Shown: piece by piece, positions 8,885-17,091 of the stretch
Numbering within the stretch: the stretch's first letter is position 1
How the letters are laid out: each line of letters begins with the position of its first letter
Source of the DNA: Larix sibirica
Lineage: Eukaryota > Streptophyta > Pinopsida > Pinales > Pinaceae
Direction of reading: 5' to 3'
DNA: 17,091 bases
NCBI GenBank assembly: GCA_004151065.3
Contig: NWUY0300000471.1
Coordinates: forward strand, 9,488 to 26,578
Made by a program: the position numbers and the translations under genes
Notes under the pieces: model-generated
The model's database searches: none
Told to the model about the DNA's origin: nothing
What the model saw: the letters and a program-made list of their open reading frames with translations, nothing else

Positions 8885-10322
8885 CTTTACCACCCACTTG
8901 AATATGACAAGCTCTGGTGAGATTTATTTTATCATGTTAGTTTAATCATTTGTGCGAGTTTGTATAAATTTGGAGTAATCGAGAAGGCATTTTCATATTC
9001 ATTTATTTATGTCTGATCTTCCTACATTTCATTTCAAACTACATAACTTATTACTTCCTACATTTCATTTCAAACTACATAACTTATTACTGCACCATTT
9101 AATCATTGAGAACAACTATTGTAGTTCTGTGCAATGACAACCTTCTTCGCAATTAAGTTTACTTGTGTCGACCTCTTTAGTTTCTTCTTCAAAGGTAATT
9201 ACCTTGATCTTGCTTGTGTCGTAGGGAGTTTTTCAGTTGATGGTGACAAAAATGAGAAACTTTTTTATTGATCCCATTTAATAACTTTATGATCTTCACA
9301 CGTTTCCAATGGATTCTAGATTGTCCATACGATTGATTTTTTGCAAAAGAGGAAAACCGTGTTCTTACATGAAGCCTGAAAGGTAGCGATTCCCTGAAGA
9401 TGGACTCTTATATGGATTGGCATTGTGAACATTAAACTCCACCTCGTCTGGCTGGTTATTACTATTATATACTTCATTGCTATAAAATTATTGATCACTA
9501 GATGACCCAATCCCAAAAGGAGATGAAGCACTTTCAAAAGACATCAAACATTTCCTCTTTTTGCATACCTAATCCTAGGTAATAAGACTTCTATAATGGT
9601 CCTTCCTATTACAAAAATGGTTAGAAGTGATTATCGCCTTGATCAAACGTTTATTCAATAGATCTTCAATATTATAACAAAAATTGAAGATCCATCTCGA
9701 GGTCCACAACTTCAAATTGTCTCTATTTCTTGCTTAATAATGGTTATGGCAAACCTTTAAGAACTTGATATGGAAATGGTTCCTACTATTACAAATATCC
9801 ATCACAAGCTCCTTTTGTTTAGTTCCCTTCTCCATTTTATGGACTTCGCACATGAATAATGATTGATAATTGAGATCATAAAAATATTATATTGAGAATT
9901 GGGTAGCATTTGGTGAATTACTAAGATGGACACATGAAAAGGGAGAGGGGAGTGCATTTGTGCCTCACCTATACCATATTATGATCACTTCAAGATAACA
10001 TTAACATAGTCAAATAGAGTCATATGCATGGTATCACGGTGTAATGGTTTTCTAATGTTTAATTGGCCACAAATACATAGTTACGTCTCACAATTATGAG
10101 TTCCCTACTCTCCACTCTACAACTCAACACTTTGGCCAAGTCACTTACAATTTTTTTTTTCGAAAAAGTTTAAATGTGCAACCATTTCAATTTTCTGGTG
10201 AAATTTTGGTCTAAATTCAATGATGCTTTTTTCAAGAAACCTGAATTTTGTGTTGTTCAAATTGTGATTTTGAATGCCTAAATTGATTCAACACCCTCAA
10301 CAATGTTAGGGTTAACCTTGAC
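8885..10322. other. Flanking AT-rich sequence without a recognised gene
   Basis: This begins just past the copia LTR end. No protein family is recognisable in any frame. The longest frame (9316-9537, minus, 73 codons) has no known motif. Around 9690-9850 on the + strand, a broken frame gives a Tyr/Gly/Asn-rich stretch (NNGYGKPL, YGNGSYYYKYPSQAPF) that might be a remnant of a low-complexity protein or gag-like sequence. I could not assign it. A perfect 36-bp tandem duplication is listed separately. Confidence 0.6.
9018..9089. repeat. Perfect 36-bp tandem duplication
   Basis: The 36-base unit at 9018-9053 (starting CTTCCTACATTTC) is repeated without change at 9054-9089, and two further bases (CT) continue the pattern. 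No open frame crosses it meaningfully. Identity of the copies in otherwise decayed surroundings suggests recent slippage or an assembly error. Confidence 0.97.
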
Positions 10323-10323
10323 N
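10323..10323. other. Ambiguous base (N)
   Basis: This is the only undetermined base in the window. It is an isolated single call, not a gap, and falls close to where the base composition changes. Confidence 0.99.
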
Positions 10324-10359
10324 TATATGTTATTCTCTCAGTAAAGATCCAAGAGTATT

Positions 10360-13300
10360 GTGAATTAATGCTCAAAATTTAACAATTAGTACATATTACA
10401 AATGTACAATATGACCTACTAAGATTCATCCACTGCATAACATCACATTAGCTATCACATACATTGTAATATATCAATAAGTACAATGTACAATATGTAC
10501 AACCAATATTATCCCTAAGCGATAACACTAGAACTCCTTCCAATGTAAACAACCGTTGTAATTAAACAAGGTCAGCGTTCCTAAAAACCCTCGTCTCAAA
10601 ACACAACCAAAATGGAACCAATAATCATCAATGTATCATAGATTGAATAAACCCCTTTGAGGATCCAAAATTTAACAAAAAAATCACATGGTTAATTCTT
10701 CCTATTACATACATCAATCCACTACAAACACAAACAACCATTGCAACAAATCAACCATTTATAGCAGGTCATCCAAGGCATCACACCTAATGAAAATAAA
10801 TAAAAAAACCATCGAAAACATAAATTAGATTGGTCACCCACCCTAGGAGAAAACATCACTCCAATCCTTGAAGAAACTTGGGAAACAACCTAACAAAATC
10901 CTTCAAGAGTCCAAGTGCTTTTCACAAGCAAACTAGGATTCCACACCCAACAATCAACCACATGTAAAGTGCCTCTCCTAAACACAAAATTACTAAAGTA
11001 TCCAACTCCCTCTTAACTAATAGAGTGATCTTAGTCAAATCATCTCTAATATCATGTGGAAATTTAAAAACTATTCTCAAATACAAATCTAGAATGTCTG
11101 ACTCAATACATGAGATTCATTGGATCCTTTTTCTAGTAAATTTTATCGTTATGGATGAGCCTAAAATATTAATTAGAAAATCATATATTTTTATTCCATC
11201 CAACTAAAATATTTAGGAATCCAAAGAACACATAAATTGAAACAATGCACTTGAAGGGGAGAAGATTCATAGCCCTAGGGGATTAATTTCATTCACAAAT
11301 AAGATCCAGAAAATACTTTATAACAACATATTTATTAAAATTTTAAATATTCCCATTTAGTTCCTTCTTATCTTGTTAAATCAATTAACAAATTTACTGA
11401 TTGTTCATGATAATTCAACATAAAAAAATAACCTTGAAAACTACTCATAAACATGAGGAACGTAAGCCTAATTTCCAAATGTGCAATACACAATATTTTG
11501 ATAGGAAATTTGTACACTTCATATTGCAACATATTGAATATACAAGTCCATATCATCATCCCATCACAATTTATTACAACAGGTCCTATATGCCTATCAC
11601 AAGTTATGAAACTCCAATTACATTCAAAACCTAGCTAGCCATCAACAATCAACAAAAAACCCTAATGAACAATCACAACCTTAGAAAAGTATCACAACAA
11701 GTTACTACTAGCCACTCTAAAGGCTCAACAACAAGCAAGTATTAACAATAACAAGTCTAATGTTGATCTCGAACTTCATCACACAAGTGTTCTAGGAGAA
11801 TCTCTAAGCTTACATCACATAATTTTTTAGTCTTCTTCACTTATCTAGTGCTTATGTCTTACTCTAGTGTTTACATTACCCAAACTCCATGCCTTTATCC
11901 ATCACACGAATACAAAGGCTCCAATATAAACCCTACCACTAGCCTTCGAAGATTCTTGTCCATCCTAGGGTTTGCATCCCTTAAATCCCTGGTCTAGTTC
12001 TCCTGCATCGCATAAGCACCAATACCTCTAAACAATGTTACAATCAAATATACATATTATATCAATATAAGACCCAAATATTCTTCAAGATAATCATCAA
12101 ACCAAGCTCCAAGACTCCTATACTCCTCTAGTGGTCCATGTTTTTATTCTAAATCTTACATGACACAGACCCTATATCTAATTCTTGTATCATGCAAGTG
12201 CTAACACCCAAGCTCATCCTTAGCACTAACATTTGTTTTCATGTCTTTTCTATGGTACATAAAAAGACCCTAGGTATTTTTCACTATAAGAATTATCCAA
12301 GACAATTACAAACATATAATAATAAATACATCAATAGTGAGTAATTGCATGGCTCTCTCTTCTCATTATATAGGATAGGTGAGGGAGGGAAACATAAAAC
12401 ATGGACTATGTTTAGACAAGTAATCTTAGGCCTAAGTGAACATGAAAATATCGCATATAGTACTCTAGAATACAAGAACGGTATGTGTGACATTATAGTT
12501 TTATCTAACCTCAATTTGATGTGACCTCCAAGTATGATGCCCCTTGGTCCCAACAACCTTCCTCTAAGATGGTGGTTTACCCAAAAACTTACTGTCCCAT
12601 TTCTCCCCATGGCATTCCAATTTTCTCTCCAAGTGTCCTCATGCAATGTACTCCACCTCCAACTATGTGCCATAGTTCTCTTGTACCGTTCATTCCTCAA
12701 CATATGTGCTAAGGTAGTTATTTATCCAATTCTTCTCCTAAACATATGTGTTTGGGTTCACAACTAGCCTCCATGAAGTATGATCCTATGCCCAAGTTTC
12801 CTCAAGTCAAGTATCCAACTTTCAAGGTGCATGCCACATGGTCCCATGCTCTTAGGGATAAGCACCCTCCTCTGCATTTCTATCACTGATCCTCCTATGT
12901 AGGTACCTCTCATAACCAAATCCCCCATTGTGTGCACCTAGTAGGTTAATCATGATGCCACATATAGTATAACAACCTCCTAGCTGAGTGTGCTATGATA
13001 GTAATCCATTCAAAGTTAAGAATCCACTCCAATTCATCTATCAATATGTCCATTAGGAATCATAAAGGAACTAGGAGACCTATCGCTTTCCTATCTAGGT
13101 GAATACACTTTTGGAGTAACCCTAAAAGATAACAATTCTAAGGAAACATTGAACCATCATGTCTTGAGTTAAATGAAGAACAAAAAAATCACGTACATAA
13201 GGACTCACATCCCTATTGTTAAAAACAAAAATACAAAAAAAACCCATATCTACAAATACTACCTAACCAAAATACTAAACGACAGTCATTCAAACATGAG

Positions 13301-13400
13301 AAATATACTTAAAATTATAGAACCCAACATGGACACATACCTAAAGTAGTAATTCCCATATTCAACAGAAAAAACGAGAAAGAAAAAAATGGCGTAGAAT
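10360..13400. other. C-over-G skewed block of about 3 kb, identity unknown
   Basis: The + strand here is rich in A and C and poor in G (for example 11641-11700 has about six times more C than G), so the minus strand is T- and G-rich. The LINE region, which is a minus-strand element, shows a similar but weaker bias. I see no protein family in either strand. The longest frame, minus 12703-12293 (136 codons), contains basic and Trp-rich stretches but no motif I recognise. It may be an old minus-strand repeat, an LTR or untranslated part of one, or unique intergenic DNA. Confidence 0.5.
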
Positions 13401-13401
13401 G

Positions 13402-13484
13402 TCTATATATATGTTATATAAATAGAAGAGTTGTATAGAGAAGTAAGGACCTCCAATGAATTCTCTTCTATACATATATATAGA
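13402..13484. repeat. Imperfect inverted repeat (hairpin-like)
   Basis: The left arm 13402-13430 (TCTATATATATGT...ATAGAAGAG) and right arm 13463-13484 (CTCTTCTATACATATATATAGA) are complementary apart from a small insertion of about seven bases in the left arm. The loop is about 32 bases. It could be a small foldback element or an AT-rich chance palindrome. There is no obvious target duplication. Confidence 0.7.
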
Positions 13485-16339
13485 TACACAAAAGTGCATA
13501 CATGGTACGTGAATTTTTCTTTATATGTGTGCCTAAAAGAGAGACCCAAGCTTAAGACTGTGTATTGAAATTACTTTTTTCTTTCAACATTCCTTGCATT
13601 ATTAGGGGTTCTTTCCTTTGAGCTCAAGTCATGATCCATCTAATCCCATATTATAATGTGGGATTATAATGATCAAGAGGAGGTGAGATGATTCCAAATA
13701 CAATTTTTCTATCGATTATATTTTGCAAATACATATCATCATTCTCCTATAGATGCTTGAGATTTGATGTTATTAAGATACCTTATTCATAAGCTTAGCA
13801 TCATCGATCAAGCTCAATATTAGGTTGCAAAGGTTTCAATGATCCAATTTCCCCAACATATGATGGATTTTACAACCTAGCATTATGTACCCATAGTCTT
13901 ATGAAACTAACATACATCGCATTACAAAAATTGAGGTTGCATAATGTAACAACAAGATGTTGTCAAACTATACTAGTGTACAACTTAGTATCATCCAATG
14001 ACTTTGGATTATTATTAGTTTCTATTGCTAAATGCACAACTTCATTGGTCCGTTTAGACCAAGAGGGATGAATTTAAATCAAATTCATATATATTTGTGG
14101 ATGAGTTGAGTACTAGTTGAAAAAAATGGGATATAAATATATTGTACTTGACAAAACATAATTTTCAAACTCAATGAGTATTTGTTTTGGAATACTAGTA
14201 CTTGAAAAAACCACATCATAGCTAATTATATTTAAATGTTTTTTTTTTATCTAAATACAACATTCACCCCATGTTTTCGTCCATTGTGCTTTTAGGTCCA
14301 AATGGAGAGAGAACCAGCATGCTTAGGGTTATGTTTCACGTTCATGACCAATTTCAAAAGACTCAAATTCTAAAATTAAATGGGCCAATAGGCATAAATA
14401 TTTGATTTATTGAAAGTGATAATGGAGTACTTATCACAACATACATGGAAGTTTATGATTCGTATAGTGTAAAAAAGTTATGTCATATTTAAGAAAACAT
14501 ATGCCGAGATTGATTAACCAAGAGACTTTAAGGAAGGCGTTTTATAGATGAATGACAAAAACGAAAGATATTATCATGCCACTACTAAGTATGTAAGAGA
14601 GCCCATAGTAAAGCACACATGGAATCCAAAATCTAATCGACCACCACCATGATATTTCTAATCGTACAATTTCGATAAAAAATTTCCCATCTCTACTTCA
14701 TTATGGGCATGATTGACATCTTGTTGCAACATAACTTTATTGTTGGTGATATCTATCATTAGTGGACATTTTGATATGAGGTCCCTTTGTAATGCAATTC
14801 ACTTTGTTCCACATCCTATCATATGTTACAATGCGAGCTTGCTTTTGAGAGACATTGGAGATGCAATGACTTAAATAATTTTCTTATAGTTTGATAACGA
14901 TGATAAGAGGAAGAAGGAGAGTTAAAATAACATAGCCTTACGGGTTCATCTTGAATTGGAATTAGATTTAACAAGAGTAAAATCTATCACGGATTTTATA
15001 ACAACATAGCAAGTGAGTTTTTTTGAAAAATTGATGCTAAATGTTCTTATGTGTAACATGTGTAACATGAAGAAAAACAGACACCATGAATTACATTGCA
15101 TTACATTTTCTTGATTGGAAAAAGTGGCTAGTTCCATTTCTACTTTGAATAATTTGACTCATGTCTTCTATTTGAAGGACATTTAGGGGGAGCTTCTTGG
15201 TCATCTTCGTATCCATTGCCATAACATACGTCATGAAGTGTGTGACATATCATTCCATGAATCCACCCAATTGAATACCATGAATGCCTTTACATTCTTT
15301 CCTTTCGAGTTTACTAAACATTTGATCCTCCCATCCACGAGATTTTTACATTTGGATTTTTCCCTCGAAGAAAGTTTACCTTTGGGAAAGATTCTTTCAT
15401 ATGTTTAGTTTCCAAACAAACTTTACATCTAAAATATGTATTCTCACAATTAGTTTATAGGTTCGTCAATTCTTCTTATGCTTTATAATGAGCTTACCAT
15501 GTTGACATTTACTCAAGCTCTATACATATATCTTTAGAAAATGTATAAATTCATTTATATCATTTTGTTTGATATCTCACATTAATTGCGAGGCTGGCAC
15601 TATAGCAACATATAAATCCCAACATATCATAATCCTTATTCTAATGGACGTAGCCACAAATACATAATATATCCTACTAACAAAATAGTTAATTGATTGG
15701 GACATTACTTATTTGACTTCCCTTGGCTTATTCACTTTGGAAGAACTTCAACCACTGTAAAATCTCCTCCTCCTCCTTCATCTTAAATCCATCTTAACAA
15801 TTATGACAAATATTTCTATTTACTTTTAAACTTTTCGATTCCTAAACATTCGAAATTCAAATTATTAATTATTTTTTAAAGTTTTATATTCGGTCTTTCT
15901 TAGCACTAAAGCATTATTATAGAATATCGAAAATATCGCATATGAATCCCCTTATTAAGACTTTCTCTTTTTGGTGTTTATGGCAAATTGCGTTTTGATT
16001 TGTTTGTAATTATTAGCATCATGTGCCCCTTGTGGGATTCAAAGGGACAAAAGAAAGCCTAGTTGCAACTTTTTAACTTGTTATACTCATTGTTTCAATT
16101 TTATATTAATAGCCCACGTGAACGAAGCTTTAATATATTCATTTCATTCATCCCCTCACTCAAACCACGACTTTTGGAATCTCATACCATGGAATTTATG
16201 TGTAATCTCACTCGAGCCACGACTTTTGTCTATCTTTATTTATTTAAAATCCAAAGGTGTCATGGTCATATTTCGACTTTCATTAGTGGAATCCTTTGAT
16301 CACTAATCCTTTCACATTGATGGGATAAAGTCGGAATCA
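13485..16339. other. AT-rich sequence without a recognised gene
   Basis: Only short frames occur, all under about 80 codons and without motifs. On the minus strand near 15160-15230 a brief acidic stretch reads NGYEDDQEAPPKCPSNRRH, which looks protein-like but stops at once. A 22-base phrase around CCACGACTTTTG recurs at 16155-16176 and 16207-16228 (20 of 22 bases). There is no LTR pair, tRNA or element end I can support. Confidence 0.55.
13641..13666. repeat. 26-bp near-perfect palindrome
   Basis: The sequence beginning TAATCCCATATT and ending ATGTGGGATTA equals its own reverse complement except at one symmetric pair (A/G). GATC occurs a few bases outside on each side. It could form a cruciform or be a foldback remnant or dimer binding site. 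No gene is adjacent. Confidence 0.85.
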
Positions 16340-16473
16340 TGCTTTCACATATCCATTATTGTGTCTCTTGTTTTTATTTTTTATATTAAAATAGTCATAA
16401 GTCTCATTCAATATTTATAACGTAATGTTATTTTTTATAAATATGAATCACAAATACATTATAATAATGATAG

Positions 16474-16527
16474 TTATTAATATTTACAATGAGAATTTAA
16501 CTTTTTATTAATATTTACAATGAGAAT
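16474..16527. repeat. Direct repeat, 31-bp period
   Basis: A 23-base string (TTATTAATATTTACAATG, then AGAAT) at 16474-16496 is repeated exactly at 16505-16527, followed by TTAA in one copy and CTAA in the other. It is a simple tandem duplication in AT-rich sequence. Confidence 0.9.
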
Positions 16528-16667
16528 CTAAAAAGTTTAAAAGTCATTTGGTTTTGTTTAAAATTTATTTATATTATTTGAAATATTTAATAAAAATATT
16601 TTTAAATTATTCTAGTTGTGATGAGTTTAAAAGTTAGGAGGGTTATTATTGTAGTAAATATTTTAAA

Positions 16668-16675
16668 TATAAATA
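16668..16675 (+). promoter_or_regulatory. Candidate TATA box, no gene seen
   Basis: TATAAATA followed by GACGGAGGGG matches the plant TATA consensus and is followed by an unusually GC-rich short run. No open frame follows within the window, and such strings occur by chance in AT-rich DNA. It could belong to a repeat's own promoter. Confidence 0.15.
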
Positions 16676-16978
16676 GACGGAGGGGAATATGATTTTCTTT
16701 TACAACCTCTTTATATCACAGAGATGATAAATTATTTCATCCTGCAATATTCTAAGAAGTTATTACTTTACAATTATATCAACATAAATTTAAAATTTTA
16801 ATAAAATTATATTTTTAAAATAATGTAATTATTGTAAAGATTGTAAAGATCCTCTTATGATGAGTGGAATGTCTATAGAAAACATTTAAATGTTTCAAAG
16901 CTATTAACATAGTGTAACTCTAAAAATTACTTCATAAAAATTATAATTATATTTTAAAAATTTAATAAGAACGTATAT

Positions 16979-17027
16979 TTTATAATTGACATTTCTTAAA
17001 ATATTTTTAAGAAATGTCAATTATAAA
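16979..17027. repeat. Perfect inverted repeat, 23-bp arms, 3-base loop
   Basis: The left arm (starting TTTATAATTGACATTTC) and right arm (ending GAAATGTCAATTATAAA) are perfectly complementary over 23 bases, with only three bases between them. This makes a nearly continuous 49-bp palindrome. No coding frame overlaps it. It may be the end of a foldback element or a hairpin locus. Confidence 0.95.
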
Positions 17028-17091
17028 TAACAAATAATTGTATAAAAATTATTATAATATTATTTATAATTGTGTAAAAGAGATTATAATA

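Larger units (their letters stand above)
16340..17091. other. Very AT-rich tail of the window
   Basis: Composition is strongly A+T with long A/T runs and no coding potential. It contains a 31-bp direct repeat and a perfect inverted repeat, listed separately. This composition is typical of matrix-attachment-like or miniature-transposon-rich intergenic DNA in plants, but no specific element is recognised. Confidence 0.6.

Noticed and set aside
11401-11638. Overlapping short frames on both strands
   Set aside because: They are short, mutually overlapping and without motifs, in low-complexity AT-rich DNA.
16766-16839. Weak inverted repeat around CTTTACAATTAT
   Set aside because: Only 11 of 12 bases match, in sequence so AT-rich that such pairs are expected by chance.
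8885-17091. Search for a second LTR pair, tRNA, CRISPR array or host exon chain
   Set aside because: No long direct repeat with TG...CA ends, tRNA-like fold, regularly spaced repeat or exon with a recognisable protein domain was found by eye.

Overview
The window looks like nuclear DNA of a land plant, in an intergenic region dominated by old transposable elements. It is AT-rich, has no long intact open reading frame and no recognisable host gene, and holds decayed pol sequences typical of plant genomes: a Ty1/copia LTR retrotransposon and a plant L1-type LINE with a C-terminal RNase H. The species cannot be told from the sequence. A large repeat-rich genome such as a conifer is only a guess.

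Bases 1-8884 read best as one nested insertion. A copia element on the + strand enters from the left edge: the end of its pol (reverse transcriptase and RNase H, about 3-1253), a purine tract (1294-1304), and a 3' LTR that starts at 1305 with TGTTGGGAA. That LTR appears to be split by a roughly 6.8 kb LINE on the - strand (1756-8584) and to resume at 8600, ending at 8884 with TTCCAACA, which mirrors the LTR start. A 15-base sequence that matches at 14 positions flanks the LINE (1741-1755 and 8585-8599). The left copy abuts the LINE's short poly(A), seen as T on the + strand. This is the arrangement expected of a target-primed insertion. Without the LINE and one duplicate, the LTR would be about 736 bp.

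Read on the - strand, the LINE has a decayed ORF1 (about 8545-6036), with a DUF4283-like region and CCHC knuckle present twice in tandem. ORF2 follows (about 6022-1995): endonuclease, reverse transcriptase, zf-RVT-like zinc region and RNase H, then a 3' UTR and tail. Both elements are dead, with many stops and frameshifts and with changed catalytic residues.

Bases 8885-17091 hold no gene or element I can name. They contain a perfect 36-bp tandem duplication (9018-9089), one ambiguous base (10323), a block of about 3 kb in which C greatly exceeds G on the + strand (about 10360-13400), two hairpin-like inverted repeats near 13.4-13.7 kb, and a very AT-rich tail (16340-17091) with a 31-bp direct repeat and a perfect 23-bp-arm inverted repeat. 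I found no convincing new biological system. The most informative observations are the nested insertion and the in-frame duplicated RNA-binding module of the LINE ORF1.
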